Shown in pieces: positions 38,930 to 58,517 of a DNA stretch of 64,000 nt (position 1 is its first letter; each line of letters opens with the position of its first letter). The position numbers and the translations under genes are program-made. A model generated the notes under the pieces. The model was given only the letters and a program-made list of their open reading frames with translations, was not told the DNA's origin and searched no databases. This DNA is from Bubalus kerabau (Eukaryota; Chordata; Mammalia; Artiodactyla; Bovidae): NCBI RefSeq assembly GCF_029407905.1, contig NC_073642.1, forward strand, positions 2,976,001-3,040,000, given 5' to 3'.

Positions 38930-39106
38930 TTAACCACAATAATGTCTTATGATGCGTAATACAACAAAATACAAGCTACTGGACTGCACGATGTTTTTAT
39001 TTTCCCCCAAAAAAACACAATCAAGAATATTTTTAAAAATTCAAACTTTACACACACAAAGGAAAATACCTTTAACAATTTCACAGCGCTCTATGATAGA
39101 CAATAT

Positions 39107-39308
39107 GTTAGTCACTCAGTCATGTTCAACTCTTTGTGATTCCATGGACTGTACCTGGCCAGGCTCCTCTGTCCACTGGATTCTCCAGGCAGGAATACTG
39201 GAGTGGGTCACCATTCCCTTCTCCAGGGGATCTTCCTGACCCAGGGACTGAACCTAGGTCTCCGGCAATGCAGGCAGATTCTTTACACTCTGAGCCACCA
39301 AAGAGGCC
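39107..39308 (-). mobile_element. Bov-tA SINE in UBE3A intron
   Basis: Reverse orientation: agtcactcagtcatgttcaa, gaatactggagtgggtcacc, gacccagggactgaacctag and gattctttacactctgagcc. Confidence 0.9.
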
Positions 39309-40127
39309 ACGTACACATAAGTTTCAACTTTGATATTAACAAAACTGAATATAAAAGCTGGGCCTTGATACAATTTTAAAGTTCTCTCAATTAGGTTATG
39401 CAAACGCAAAAACATTTAAACCATTTAAACCATTTATACATCAATCTATAAAAGCTGACATTTTTAATAGAGTGCAATGTACTGGAAATGAGCAAACAAG
39501 GTAGTCTTTCATGTTTCCTATTCTAGAATATTTGGGAAGCTGCCTACTGTTATCTGTTTCAACAAAAATATCGGTGTTTCACTTGGTGAGCAAACTATTG
39601 TATCAAATAAAAAAAGGAAGATATACTCTGTATCCCAACTTAATTAATATATTTTATCAAAAATTGTATTAATATAAACATTCTTCTTAAAGGTTTAATA
39701 TATATCATAATTCCCCTGGGTTATATTCTGGGTTATTCCCGTTTCCAGATACATACTTTTCCAGTCAACAGAAAACACAAAACTGATTTCTTTAAAATAT
39801 TTATTCTTTAGAACTTTTCGGATGTTTATTTAAGGCATGTGTATCTGTGTGTGCATTAGAAGCAATTATTGGCCATTCGGTTATTAGGATCTCCCTTGTT
39901 TCCTACCCTCTACAGCCTTCTTCCTGCTTCACCCCACAGCCACACCGAGCCGTGCACTGTCGCCCACTCGGGGCATCTTTCTCTAGGAGGGGTTCAGTGC
40001 CCAACCATGTGCTCTCATACCAGCCTTTAGTCAAGGTTTAAACAACTGTGGCTGTTTCATTTATAAGAACTTAGTTACTTGATTTCTTTGTACAGATGCA
40101 TTAGAAACTTCTTTAAAAACCACAAGC

Positions 40128-40262
40128 GTATGTGCTTTCCCTGGAGGAGGGTATGGCAACCCATTCCAGTACTCTTGCCTAGAGAATCCCCTGGACAGAG
40201 GAGCCTGGCGGGCTACAGTCCATACGGTCACACAGAATGGGACACAACTGAAGCAGTATACA
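40128..40262 (+). mobile_element. BOV-A2 monomer near UBE3A splice donor
   Basis: ggagggtatggcaacccatt, ccagtactcttgcctagaga and gggacacaactgaagcag in sense. It ends about 79 bases from the exon at 40341-40505. Confidence 0.85.
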
Positions 40263-40301
40263 CACAAACGCACACATATATGCTTTAAAATTCTGTTATT
40301 A

Positions 40302-40505
<204 letters not shown>

Positions 40506-41011
40506 CTACCAATCAGAAAAGGAAAAATTAAGCCTACCACAGAACTATAAAATACAACAATCTGTATCACTCTTCTTGGGAAAAGATTAAAAAAACAAAC
40601 TAACAGTAAAAACTAAAGCACAAACAGTACCCCTCTTCTAGTAGTTCCTATGCAGACATAAAGAAAGATGGTCAGTCAGTGGTAACGCCTCTCTCTGCTG
40701 AGAAACCCTACACCAGCTACTTAGCTATGGGTCTCACACTGTGCTCTATTGAGACCCTTAGAGGCATCTCAAGGGTAAGGTGGGGCTGGCTGCAGCCACC
40801 AGAGCCCCTAACTAAGCAGCTCTGACTCAACCCAGAAATCTCATGATTCCATTAAAAAAAAAAAATTAGAAATACTTTTCTACAGAATCAACCTTGCAAA
40901 GCTGACTTGCTTGTAACAAGTTCTCCTTCAGGTTTTCAAGTGTTTAAGGCATTTCAGATAGATAATAAAATACGTTTATCTTACTAGGTATAAATATTAA
41001 CAAAGATTTCA

Positions 41012-44124
<3,113 letters not shown>

Positions 44125-46639
44125 CTAGTGAGTGGAAAAAGTGGAAAGAAGATGAAAGACAGTATTAGGATGAAAACAAAATAAATCGTAGGGGCAGGAG
44201 CAAATAAAAGATAATGCTTTTGATATATTTTAAATGGAAACAGGAAGCTAACTGGTAAAAAGCCAGTAAAGGCAAAGATTTAGTCTTACAGATAATGGAA
44301 AAATAGGGTAAAAAGAAACTGGCACAGAATTCTAGAAGGGTTACTTTTTAACTACTGATTTGATATGAAATTAGAATTAGATTTCCTGTTAATTATGTAT
44401 ATAACAAACCTGGGTTGTAAGATTAGGACATGGGGAAAGAAGTCAAGATAGCAAAAATTCCTCAAATTATTTCAGGAGAAACAAAGGCTCATAGAAGTTG
44501 ACTTCAAAACTGTTGACTTGTAATTCTTTATTAGAATAGAAACTCAAGAATTAAGTCTATCTATTAAATCATAAATAAAATAATTTCAATCAAGAAAAAT
44601 ACATTTAGGGAAGCAGTTTATGGTCTGTTAATAATACTTTAGTATAAATTACCATTTTAATGGATTTGAGACATTTTATATTCACTTTTTTAAAAGCAGA
44701 TGAGGCTTATTTTTGCTGATATCCTTACTCTTAACTTCTTACTAACAGTTATCAAATCCTAGTTTCAACATTTCTTCAACTATAAATCTTTATCAAATGC
44801 CTTTTGTATCTATCAAGTAATAGTGATTGCTGTTATTATGAAATTAATCATAAAATCAATACCATATTCTAATGTGAAACATTTACATTGCAATTTGTCT
44901 TATGTATCTGAAATTTACTAACAGCATGCCTGACTGATCATCCATCTTATTTGCCAAAGTGATTTTAAATTTGCCAAAACAGAATAAGGGTATTCATATT
45001 TTTACAACTATTACAACGAGAATCTTTAAAATGGTTTTGAGCAACGCAAACATCATCAGAGTAAGTATACTACAGTCAGCCCTAAAGTAATTAGTTTAGA
45101 TAGCATGACTATTTGGGACATTCTAATGTGTCTATAAAAAATAAAATCTCATAAATTCAAGATTCAGGTCAGTTGCCCTGGGTCAATGTTTTTCAAGCTG
45201 CCAACTGCAGTTCATTAGTGGGTAGCTCAATACATTCAATGCAAACCAAATAAGTGAAAAAAATCCAAATGCATTACACAGTATTGGCATCCACTATTCT
45301 GTGAAACTTCTGTTTCAATTATACATACAGGCAAATATGCACAGGAATGAAACATATCTTAGGGGCTGCAATCAAAAACATCTGAACAAAGGCCAAAATG
45401 ATCTTCTGGAAATCTTCAACTGCAGGATTCTGATTCTGTGAATTTAGAATCTTTAAGGAATGTCTATTCTGTACAACAGTGGTCTGTAACACTTGCAAAA
45501 TCATTTTTATGCCAAGTTACATTAAGATAATTAATTTTTGAGACAATATTGTTGTGGAAAGATTAAGTTCAATACTCTGTATTCGTCCCAACTGTCACTT
45601 AATGTTAAGTTTTAACCTTTAAACTTTCGCAAAGAACTCAGCTAAGCCTGTTTCCTCATCTGCAAAGAAAAAAAATAACAGGCTAGTACTATTCCTACTG
45701 CAAAGCTGTGAAGGCTTAATAAGAAACAATGCATGAGAAAGAGTTCTAGAGTGGGTGATATTTTTAAGATAATGCATCATGTTGTTAACTTTCAAAACTA
45801 TTTTGCTCTTTTAACAAAAGATTCTCAACTTCATTTTATAGCCATAGTCTCAAATTTTGAAAATAACTTAGGGGAAAAAAATAGCTCCAGTTGGAAATCT
45901 GTTTCAAGTCACTGGCTATAAAGAATTCCAAGGACTAAGTTAGAATTATCATTTTAGCTCAAATGTGGATTACCCACCAGGCCAATATGCCATATTGCCA
46001 TGAAATCCACTGCTCATCTCCACCTGCCTACGTGTTATAGAAATGTATATCAACGTTTATGTACACCTTTACAATACAAAGACAAATGGGCTTCTATCAA
46101 TTACAAGGTATTTCAATGTGGAAAAATATAATTACCTGTTATTTAATTATGTGTCCTCTGTCTCTTCCTCACTAGCATCTGTGACTGAGAGGTAACTCCA
46201 TTATCAATGTGACTGATACTTGAGGGCCCTATTTTCCAGTCTTAGCTCTACCCAAGACACTTCATATAGACAAGTGAAGCAAATTAAACTTCACTTAATA
46301 ACATATTACATGTCTCTCCATTTCCACCAATCTTCACTCTCCATCCCCCACCCTGAATGCCAAAAGAATTTAATGCAAAAAAAAAAAAAGAATTTAATGC
46401 AATATGTTCTATTATTATGGTAATTTAAAGTAAGGTCACTTTATCTGTTTCAGTTTTATTTGTAAAAATAAGCATACAAATATACTAATAAGTAAATGTG
46501 TATGAAACACTTACATGAATTCCCTGCAAAATTATTACTTGTATTTTATTAGTTCTCAAAATTTTTTTTCAGGCTTGGCTAAAAACTTAACTCAGCCATT
46601 AAAGAACAAAACTATTACGGCTTTAACAACAAAACAACA

Positions 46640-46870
46640 TACAGCACTTAATATGTCAGGGCACTTCACATGTATCAACTTATTTAATTTTCACAAGAAC
46701 CTTGTCAGGTTGCTAATACTATTAACCCCATTTTACAGATGCATAACCTGAAGAAATGAGATTCATAAACTTGCTCGTTAGTCAGTAAGTGGTAGAACAG
46801 AGATTCTAGTTGAGGTAGCAAGCTCTTTATTATGCTCTATTCCTCCTCAATGACTAGCAACAACCTTTTT
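46640..46870 (-). repeat. MIR-like SINE in UBE3A intron
   Basis: ttttcacaagaaccttgtca, attaaccccattttacagat and cagtaagtggtagaacagag are the reverse complement of the MIR core. Confidence 0.75.
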
Positions 46871-47456
46871 AAAAATTTTGAGTGATTTTCTCTTCTTTAT
46901 GCACTTCTGTATTTCTCTTTACATTAAGTTATATATCACAATAAATATATATTATGAATCGATACATTCAAATGCAAATATTCATAAAAAGAAGATTTGA
47001 ATATTTTTCAAATGAATGGCAAATGAATTTAGTGGGTGAAAATTTCCTATTATTATTTAGATTATCAGATATCTAAAGTGGTCCTGTAAAATATGCTATC
47101 ATTTATCACACAAAGTCTATCTTTTACAAAAACTATGTTTGATTGTGGTAACAAACAAAAAACATAAAATTCAGCAATAACTATTTTGACAAAGGTCATT
47201 ATTAAGGGACTGCATTTATTTTTATTTCTCTTAAAATAAGCACTTCTAATTCATTATTCAATTACAAAAGACTTAAGAACTAAATGGCAAAGGTAAATTA
47301 CTTAATGTAGTAGACACATACCATTTAAAATTGAATTTTTTTAATCAAAAGCTATCTTGAAGGTAGGATATTTGGAAATTGGAAGAATATGTCAATGAAC
47401 ATTCTGAAAAGGAGAATTTATATGCACCCTTCATTTATTTTTATATACAGGTTTTC

Positions 47457-47645
47457 TTGTTGTCTAGTTACTAAGTTGTATCCAACTCTTTTGCAACCCC
47501 ATGAACTGTAGCCCACCTGGCTCCTCTGTCCATGGGATTTCCCAAGCAAGAATATTAGAGTGGGTAGCCATTTCCTTTTCTAGAAGATCTTCCCGACTCA
47601 GGGATCAAACCCGCATCTCTTGCATTAGATTCTTTACCACATCAA
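47457..47645 (-). mobile_element. Bov-tA SINE in UBE3A intron
   Basis: Reverse orientation, diverged: gttgtatccaactcttttgc, ggctcctctgtccatgggat, gtagccatttccttttctag and gattctttaccacatc. Confidence 0.85.
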
Positions 47646-48484
47646 ATTTTTGACTGGAATAATAAGATTTTTAGATTATCCAGACACATTTAGTTTTTTC
47701 ATTTCTCTGTAGAGATGAAGTTGCTTTATCTTAACTATAAATGTTTGGGTAAGAGCCAAATATAATATAATCACATCTCCCTGTGAGATCAGGAACTGTT
47801 AGTTCTACTTATAATTCTGCCATTAATTTCTGTAGGTCAGAATCTGAGTCTCATTTTCCTCCCATGTAACACTAAGGAGTCTGACAAGTTTCACTGCTTT
47901 AAACTATTTGGTGCTGAGAATCTACGTAGACCTACTTCATTCTCTTGTTCTACTTAAAGGACATAAACCAAGCATAAAGTTTTTCAACTAGAATCAATCT
48001 TAAGAAACTATAATGGCCACTGCACTAAGCATAATATAGTGAATGTAGACGATATAATCAAGCCTACCAAAGGGCCACAGAGTAGTCCTAAAGGACTACC
48101 TAAAAGTAGGTCAGTTGACAAGTAAAGAATCAAGTTTTGTTTCAACAATAACTAAGGGTGTCTAACAAGAAAAATGCTGGGGACTAAATTAGATAGTACC
48201 AGCAAAGTCAAAAGAAAAAAACAAAAAAAAAAAAACCAAAAAAAAAAAAGGGGGGGTGAGTGATTTTTAGAAGAGATTGAGCATGATCTCTCGACAGTCC
48301 AGTCATTTGTCTGCATCAACTTTCATCTTTTTTGGACTCTCCTATCCAATTCTACATCTCATGTTCAGATGTGAAGTGCACAAAGAGGTAAATGTTATTA
48401 GCAAAATACTGTAAATAACCTCATCACATTAGAACTGTTCTCATTCAAATTGAAAGCTGAGTTCTGAGCCTATTTATCACTGTA

Positions 48485-48695
48485 TTGGGACTTCCCTGGT
48501 GGCCCAGTGGTAAAGAATCTGCCTGCAATGCAGGAGATGCTGGGTTTGATCATGGATTAGGAAGATGCCCTGGAGAAGAAAATGATAACCCACTCCATTC
48601 TTATCTGGGAAATCCCATGGACTGTAGAGCCTGGCGCGCTACAGTCCATGGGCTGCCAGAAGAGTTAAGACATGACTTGGCAACTAAACATCATC
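48485..48695 (+). mobile_element. Bov-tA SINE with 9-bp TSD in UBE3A intron
   Basis: Head gggacttccctggtggccca, body gagaagaaaatgataaccc and end aagacatgacttggcaact with a short cat-repeat tail. atcactgta occurs at 48476-48484 and 48696-48704. Confidence 0.9.
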
Positions 48696-49458
48696 ATCAC
48701 TGTACTCTTTCCTAAGGAACAACAAAAAATAGTGAAAATAAGTTCCAGGGAGAAATATTCAACTAATTTAAGGGTGTAGGGGTAGTTCTTAAACAATCCT
48801 GATATCTATTTGTGGAAAGACAACTGATATATTATATTTCATTGATTCTTAAAATCTGCTTTTCTGTTTTTATACTTTAATGTATCTGAAATAAGGATAT
48901 AACATAAAATTGATAGCATCTCAAAACTAAACTGGCAGCATTTTTTCTTTTTAATGGTAATAACAGTGTGCCCTACAACCAGTGAATGATATGTTAAGTT
49001 TGATAAAAATACTGTAAACATTAATAATACTCCTATTGTCATCGAAAACATTCCTCCAAAATCTCCAGTTAGGGAACAATCTGCTACTCTGCTTTGAATT
49101 ACATAGTACATGAAACCACTGAATACTATTTTTCTTTTAAAATAAAAAGTCTGTAATCAGTAAGTGAAGTTACTACCCTTCCCTTCAAGTTAGTCAGTCT
49201 TACAATTAATAACTGACAAATAAGATCCAACAGAAAACATACTCAAGAGTGTCATATATGTATAACCAATTTCCAGGCCTCATTTATAAACTAATGAGTA
49301 GACAGGTTTTAAGGCTATTTTTAGCTCTTAAAAGTCTAAGACTCTATAACCTTAATTATTTAATTATTAATATTGAACCCACCACAAAGTTTCTCATCTC
49401 TTCTTCTTTTCCTGGCCGTACTCTGTAGTTCAAAATTAGCAGGTCGTGAGAAAGTGGT

Positions 49459-49686
49459 TGGGCTTCCAAGGTGGTGCTAGTAGTGGTAAAGTGTCTCCTA
49501 CCAATGCAGGAGACATGAGAGACACAGGTTCGATTCCTGGGTCAGGAGGATCCCCCGGAGGGCATGGCAACCTACTCCAGTATTCTAGCCTGGAGAGTCC
49601 CATGGACAGAGGAGCCTGGTGGGCTACAGTCCATAGGGTCACAAAGAGTCAGACACAACTGAAGCAACTTAGCATACATGCACACA
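49459..49686 (+). mobile_element. Bov-tA SINE in UBE3A intron
   Basis: Head gggcttccaaggtggtgcta, then ggttcgattcctgggtcagg (tRNA-like B-box region), gcctggagagtcccatggac and cagacacaactgaagcaac. A small insertion follows the head. Confidence 0.9.
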
Positions 49687-52057
49687 AGATAGTGGTCAAT
49701 AGGTTTATTTTGCTTATCAAATTGTGATATAAAAAGATGAGGCTTAAAAAAAAGGCAAAGTAGATCTTTGGGGAACGAGATGTTGAAACTCCATCAGTTT
49801 TTTCTACAGTGTACCCTGAGAGGATCACCTTACACTACTTGTTGTTATATCACCTGCTACGAATGTTCCCTCAACATTTGCAGATTATCAATGTGACTAC
49901 CATGATCTATTTTGATGCTTTAAAAAATAAAAAAAAATATTTTCAAACTGTTTCGAAAGATGGAAAGAAGGGAGGGAGAGAAGTGAAGAGCGGAAGAAAA
50001 TGAGACTAAAATCTCTTTAATGTGTGCCCCTAAGATCCTCAGCAATCATGATTCATCTTTACATCTCTACTGCTTAGCAAAGTGCTTCACATAAAGGGTT
50101 TCTGAAGTGGTAATATTCAAGTACAGATGTTACCCAGTGAACACTAGCTTTGATATAAGCCAAACATATGGGGGGAAAAAAATTTGTTAGCATGATTTAA
50201 AAGCTCACAGTTAACTTTACCCTAACACTTGCTCAAAGGAAGTCCTTATAAACCAAAACGGTTATTTGCTCAAAATTCTGGAGGTTTAATTTTTAAAATA
50301 GAATAAAATAAGTATACAATAAGCACCTAAACTTCTGTAGGTTCTTCATCTTGCTTTACTGGAGGATTGGGGGAATGGGACACGGGCAGAGGGAAAGAAT
50401 AGATTTCTGAGAGGGCAGTTAGTAAGGCAGAAAATTTTTTAAAACTCTGGATTGAGTCTTACAGAGTTAATTTCACTGCTTTTAAAGGTCAGGTATAGCT
50501 TTTGCTGGAAACAGATGAAAGGACCTCAAACCCCAAAAGACAAAGATAAAACGTGTAATTTAGGGATTTGCTCTTCTAACAATGGAAATTCACAGACAGA
50601 CCTCAACATGCTTTCTATAAAACATCATCACTTCCTTATACAATATCCTATCATTCTGCTAAACTATAGAAAATAAGTTACTAGCTGCCTGAAGATCAGT
50701 TATTAAGTATAGTACATTATTAGTTATTCATGTAGCTCAAAACCACTAAAATAAAATGAAAAGGGCACCAGAAAGCAGCAATGGTAATTACTTCAAGCAA
50801 CCACTGCCCTTTCCTGTCTCTGGTGAAAAACTGCCTGAGTTTCTTAAATAATGTAGAATCTTCAACACTAGAAATATATTTCGTATTAAAAACATACACA
50901 CACACAAACAGTGAAAGAGAAGTACAGAATTCCACATCTTTTAAATTTCCAAGATGTCCAACAACTTTCCCCAATGATTTAGTTTTATAAATTCTCAGTT
51001 TTAGACAAATCTAATTCTAAAACTAAAGTACATTTTGAAATAAGTATCATTACTTTCTAGTTATTTGTGCCATGGGCTCTTTTCCTTTATAAGTATATAA
51101 GACTGACTATATCTTAATTTTAGTTGCCATTAAATTTTACTTGAAGTTGATGAAATACAACTAGTAATACCAGGTATACCTAATATTATAAATACAACAC
51201 CACTCTGTGATAAAGAACCCTCTAACAAATGTAAATGTTAGTACATGTGATTGGCATCTGGATTCTGTCTTCTAGCCAGGCTTATATTCTTAAATGAGGA
51301 CAGTAAATTTTTACTTTCTGTGGAGGTAAAGAATGAACAAAAAGCAACGTTATCTGAAAGAGGGTACATGTATTCTCAGCATTCTCCCTCTCCCTAGACT
51401 GGAATGATTATACAGGCACAATTAATTATAAGATTCCTGGAATAGTTGTTTTCCCACAAGTGCCAACCAACTCTAAGGCCCTGCATAGTCCGTCTGTACA
51501 TTGAAGTAGGAGGAAACTCACAGCCCAGCAGTGCTTTACAGGGACACTCAGGGTGACCCAGCAGGGATGCTCACTCGCAGCGTGCTCCAGGCTGGGTCAC
51601 TTCATCTACCTCACAAATTTCACACGATGGAATTTTTAGACACCACTTCTATTTTATGGTGTGGTATTATCCTACCACTTCTCCCCAGTAAGACTTAACA
51701 TTCATACTTATTATCGGGTATCTCCCAAGTCCCCTTGTTCTGTGCTCTAAAACATCCACTTCTCTTCTGAATGAAAAAACTTCAGGGGTTAGTTGTTAAA
51801 TTTAGAAAATTTATTCTTTTTCAAAGAGAGAGTTAACCATGATACAAGACAATCAATATTTTGTGGAACATTTATAAACTTGGACAGGGCAACAACAAAA
51901 GTATAGTACTTACAATAAAAAAAAGTCAATGCGTTCCTATACTATATAGTATCATATACCTACACCCACCTCCCCAAAAAGTCACTTATAAAATGAATTC
52001 ACTGAACTGTATCACAGCATGCCCATCATTAGGTACTGGATCTAGTACTAATTTTTA

Positions 52058-53386
<1,329 letters not shown>

Positions 53387-54062
53387 CTAGTGAAAAACAA
53401 AATAGCCAAATATTTTACACTAAATACCACTTGTGATTTACAACTATTTTTAAAAAGTATCTTTGCTTCAACAAACAAAACATGCTTATCTTTTTTTCCC
53501 AATGTACTAGTAACAGCAGTACAACCTTACTTATTCTTTTATATTCTATATACATTCTTATACACAGCTCAAACTTAATGAGCTCAAACTCTTTTCACAA
53601 TGATGGCATATATTAACATGCACCATTAACTGTAAATATGAATCAAGGATATCATGTGCTGATTCATCACATTCCTCACTGTAGACCAGAAACAACAGCA
53701 TATTTCTGAGAGGTTTCTCACTTCACTACTGTTTTCAAAAGACTAGGACTGAGGCAATGTTTTCAGAAAGGTTTCTTCAGAGTCTTCTTTTGGAAACAGC
53801 CCATGTCCTAAAACCAAACCAGTTCCTTTCTGAGTCTTCCTTTATAGTTTGTTTTTTTTTTTTCTTCCAGGTTGACCATTCTGTGGGTGACGCAGAAGAA
53901 TTAATATTATCACTAACCATACACTCTGAAGTTGACAGATACTGCCATATGCAGCCAAGTAATAGGCTGGAATAAATCTTACACGGGAACAGGACATAGT
54001 TACAGAGTACTTAAAAAACAGAGTGGGAAGAAGGCAACTTACAAGCAGACAAGAGAAACATA

Positions 54063-54206
54063 ACTGCTGCTGCTGCTGCTGCTAAGTCCGCTTCAGCCGT
54101 GTCTGACTCTCTGTGACCCCATGGATAGCAAGCAGCCCACCAGGCTCCTCCATCCACAGGATTTTCCAGGCAAGAATACTGGAGTGGGTTGCCATTTCCT
54201 TCTCCG
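54063..54206 (-). mobile_element. BOV-A2 monomer in UBE3A intron
   Basis: Reverse orientation with a (CTG)n tail at 54065-54083, then gtgtctgactctctgtgacc and ccaggcaagaatactggagt. Confidence 0.88.
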
Positions 54207-55624
54207 AAACATACCACTAGTAGTCACCAAAATTTACTTCCTCTCCTTTCTGGGTACAGAGTTGGACACATTCTCCTTCTTTCCCAGCTTTCTGAGATAA
54301 GTGCTACTTTCAGGCCAAGGCTCTTCTCCTTCTGGCTAATGGGATGACACTCCTAGGATGGTTCTGAAAATTGTGTTGAGGATAATAGTTGCCAATAAAG
54401 CTCCATCTTTGAATGACTGCGTGAACCAGAACTCTCTGCCAATCCAGGATATTATGATTGTTGGACGAGCTAGAAATAAATTTCCACTGTTTGTATTAAG
54501 ACAGCATTCGTTCTGGAGTCTACTTAATATTGCACTCTAGCTGATCCTTACAAGAAGCCTTTCATTTCCTCCACCTTGACTTCAGTCTTTAAAATACAAG
54601 TAATGGTTATCTCCCCTAAACTGATGTTACCACTGTTTTTTCAGCTTGTAATATTTAAATCCATGGGAGTTTATTAAGATTTTCTATTATATCCATTCTT
54701 CCCTCTAAAGAAATAATATCCTAAGGCAAAAATGACAGATCATGAAAGGCCAGACTGAATTCAACTTACTACACATTTTCACAGTTACAATAATGCTAAC
54801 AAGGTGAAATGCTAATGAAATCAAAGAAGAAATAAAGAAGAAGAGAACACTTCAAGGACTTTTTGAGATAAAAATATCTGGAGCAATGGATTGTTACAGA
54901 CATGAAAAAGTTTGTTGCAGTTTGCTGGAATTCATGTTACCTCCCTCTCATATCTGTCTTTAAATAATGTGGCTTAGGCCTACTTAGCAGCTTTTGTTAT
55001 TAGACTTTTTTATATCTGCCATTATCCTCTTTCAGAAAAACCAGACAACCCTATGACTCTCGTTATCTTTAATGACAAAATTTAAATCTATATGTATATT
55101 CCCTTGAGAGGAACAGAGTAAATATAGAGGTTATGGAATGCATGAGTACTTAAGAGGACTGCCACTGCATGAGATACATTAGAAAAAGAAAACCTCCATG
55201 TGTTCCTTCTCTCACACTTTCCTTACTCAAGAAAAAAATACAAGCCCACATACAAAAATGAACCTTAACACACTATTTTCTAAAACTCCAAGTTCTCATC
55301 TTACTCAAATGTTGATTTATTTTGTGCACCTTAATCTGAGCTTTTATAGTGTTTGACCTTTTCAAAGAAGGTACTGAGTGACTGAAGTGGAAAACAATGT
55401 AAAACAATCACACTCAAAAAGTAGCAAACCCCAATGCTTGGGAACATCATACAATACAGCAATGTCTTGACTTAACACTTCATAAAGCTCCCATGAAATT
55501 CAACTAAGAAAAAAAAAAACAACTTTAAAATTAAAATTAAAATTAACTATAATGTACTCAAAGCTGAGAAATATACCTCAGTAAGAGTACTTTCTCTATT
55601 ATGACTTGCATGAATATCAAATAG

Positions 55625-55822
55625 TGTGTGCTCAGTCTTGTCTGACTCTCTGTGATCCCATGAGCTGTAGGCCATCAGCCTCTGTCCATGGAATTTTCCA
55701 GGCAGGAAAACTGGAGTGGTTTGCCATTTCCTACTCCAGAAATTCTCTCTGACCCAGGGATCAAACCCACATCTCCTGCACTGGCAGGCAGATTCTTTAC
55801 TACTGTGCCACTGGGAAAGCCC
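55625..55822 (-). mobile_element. Bov-tA SINE in UBE3A intron
   Basis: Reverse orientation: gtgtgctcagtcttgtctga, ggcaggaaaactggagtggt, gacccagggatcaaacccac and the head ctgtgccactgggaaagccc. Confidence 0.9.
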
Positions 55823-56839
55823 CAAGGTATAAAAGTAAGTATTTTAACAGTCAACAATTTATTGTATATTATAAGTACTTCAATAAAATAAAACTTCAAT
55901 AACAACAAATTATGAGATACAATAAAATAAATATATTTTAAATGAAAATACATAAGCAAAAGTGTTTCAATGCTATGGTCAAATAACTGCATTAAATAAA
56001 AAGATGAGTGAAAATAGCCTTTACAACAGTAGAAAACCAAATTTCACTTTACAAATCAATAGCAAAAAGAAGAATAAATACTCTGGGCAAAGATAATTAA
56101 AAAATATGAAAGTTCCATGCTATTTGTGTGTGTGTATTCTGATCCTTAATTATTATCAAACATGTCTGGCATTACTCAAAGTACTCAAATGTTTGACAGG
56201 TAAGATTAACCAATTACTAAAAGGATATGAAATATTTAATGACCAAACACAATATCTCATTCTAAACTAACAGAAGAAGGTCTGTGTTTTATGCTGGCTA
56301 ATACCCTAAGACTTTTGTGTCCTGAGCCATATCAATTTAGTTTGCATGGCTTTATTAACTTACTTTCTCTACTGTAATTACGTCTTAACTCCAAAGGAAG
56401 GACTAAAATCACTTCATATCTGAAATGTGATCCTCTGAAACTGCTCTCTTCCCTCCAGCTCTCTTAATACATCCGGGCAGGTACTTTATGCTGGCTAACT
56501 CCAAATTCATTCACCAATCTTTATCATGACATGCCATTATGAAAGAAACTGCAAAAACTAAACACTAGTATTCCAATCCTCACTTGCACTTGGGGGACCG
56601 ATTTATGAAACAGGTCTGCAGACCTCAGTGGAAGTCTATCAGTAGATTTCCGAGGGTTTGCTTTCCTGATAAATGAGGCAAACATGACTAATTCATATTT
56701 TGAGTAGAAAAAAAATCATTTATTTTTTATTAGTAGATAAAATAAGCTAACTAGTATCACCATTTCAAATTATGAAAACAAAGACTATAGAGGTATCTAC
56801 ACATCATAAAACTGTTCTTTAACAAATTAAAAAAAAAAA

Positions 56840-57048
56840 TGTGCTGTGCTCAGTCATGTCCAACTCTTTGCGACCCATGGACAGTAGCCCATCAGGCTCC
56901 TCTGTCCATGAAACTTTCCAGGCAAGAATACTGGAATGGATAGCCATTTCCTACTCCAGGGGATCTTCTGACCCAGGGATCCAACCCATGTCTCTTGAGT
57001 CTTCTGCATTGGCAGGCAGATACTCTACCACTGCACCACCTGGGAACA
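56840..57048 (-). mobile_element. Bov-tA SINE in UBE3A intron
   Basis: Reverse orientation: gtgctgtgctcagtcatgtc, gcaagaatactggaatggat, gacccagggatccaacccat and the head accactgcaccacctggga. A short A-run precedes it. Confidence 0.9.
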
Positions 57049-58420
57049 TTTCAAGACCACTTTTCATATTGGCTAGTAAAAATTATCAAACTGTGGCAGA
57101 AATAAAAATGAAGCACTCCAAATAGTTTTTGTAATTTTGAATAAATTATTCAGATATGTTTATAGGAAAGGGAACAAGTGATATATTTTGTCTATTAACT
57201 TTAAGAAGATATATTCGAAAACAATGTTACTGACAAAAATCTTAATCTATCCCTTTAATCAAAAGAATAACAGCTTTGTCATCAAAGGATAATTTTAGTC
57301 ATGTAGATAATTATCGTCATTATGACAAATGGACCCTTGTACTGTACAACATATAAAATTTCTTAATATGATTCCAACCTCTACTTTTATATTTGCTTTA
57401 GAGTAAAAGACATTTTAAAATGCAAATGATTAGTGAATGAACAGCTTCCAAATGCTGAACCACCAAAATACCAGATTTTTATCACACCACAAATCTAATC
57501 TTTGGTCCTTGATACCAGACTGGCAACACATTCTTTTACAGCCACACCCTTTAAGAATAAATCCTTACGTTTGTTCTATTAAAAACACTTAGGCATCTTC
57601 TTCTAAACTTCAATAATCTCCTCCTGGAAAGTGTGAAACTGCTAACTGGAGTGTACTTCCCATTATTTTAATGGGAAAAAAATTACAACATGTTCTTTTA
57701 AGATAATGCAAAAAAATCCTAATTTCTTAATATGCAACCAATACATGGTAAGTAGCTATTATAAATAACTATCCAGTTAGGACATAGGACACTGTGCTTC
57801 CTAATCCTCAAATCATAAAGTTGTTAACACTCTGCATGCCGTAAACATGGCTTATGTTTGGACAGCAACGTTCTAGAGCCAAATACCCTTTTGGTGACAT
57901 GTCATGCCCTTTAGAACATCTTCAAGTGTTTCTGACATTCTACTAATTCTACATAAAAAGTACCAACATTTTATCCACATAGTGTTTTGCTTAAAATGTT
58001 AGGCTGAATCTTTCAGACATAAGTATAAATCAGCTAAAAGGACACTGCATTTTGAGATATAAACATTCTAACATTTGGGTATCATGAGGCATTCTACTGA
58101 GAAAACAATAATTGAGACATTTTTGTATGATATACCTATATATTTTATGACATATGTGTATTTGAATAATACTCTTAATCTATACCATTTTATACTTAAA
58201 TTCTCATGCAAAATCAGAGTTTAGGGCAGACTATTCAATACCCAAAACTGAAACTAGAGCCAGCAAATATAATTAGCACTCAAAAGTACTAGTGGCATTG
58301 ATGCATTCATGATGCTGCCAGAAAAAGGGGACGGGAAGAAGAGTGTTGCAGACTGGAAGAACAAACTGCTAAATTATACAGATTTGAGCTTAAACAGTAC
58401 ACGAAGACTAGGATTAACCA

Positions 58421-58517
58421 CTGCTGTTGCTGCTGCTGCTAAGTCGCTTCAGTCGTGTCCGACTCTGTGCGAGCCCATAGACGGCAGCCCACCAGGCTCC
58501 CCTGTCCCTGGGATTCC
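58421..58517 (-). mobile_element. BOV-A2 fragment in UBE3A intron
   Basis: A ctgctgttgctgctgctgct tail followed by cgcttcagtcgtgtccgact and cccaccaggctcccctgtcc, truncated after about 97 bases. Confidence 0.85.

Noticed and set aside
48208..48256. Poly-A/poly-G run as a possible retrotransposon tail or gene end
   Set aside because: No element body precedes it on either strand; it is treated as simple A-rich sequence.
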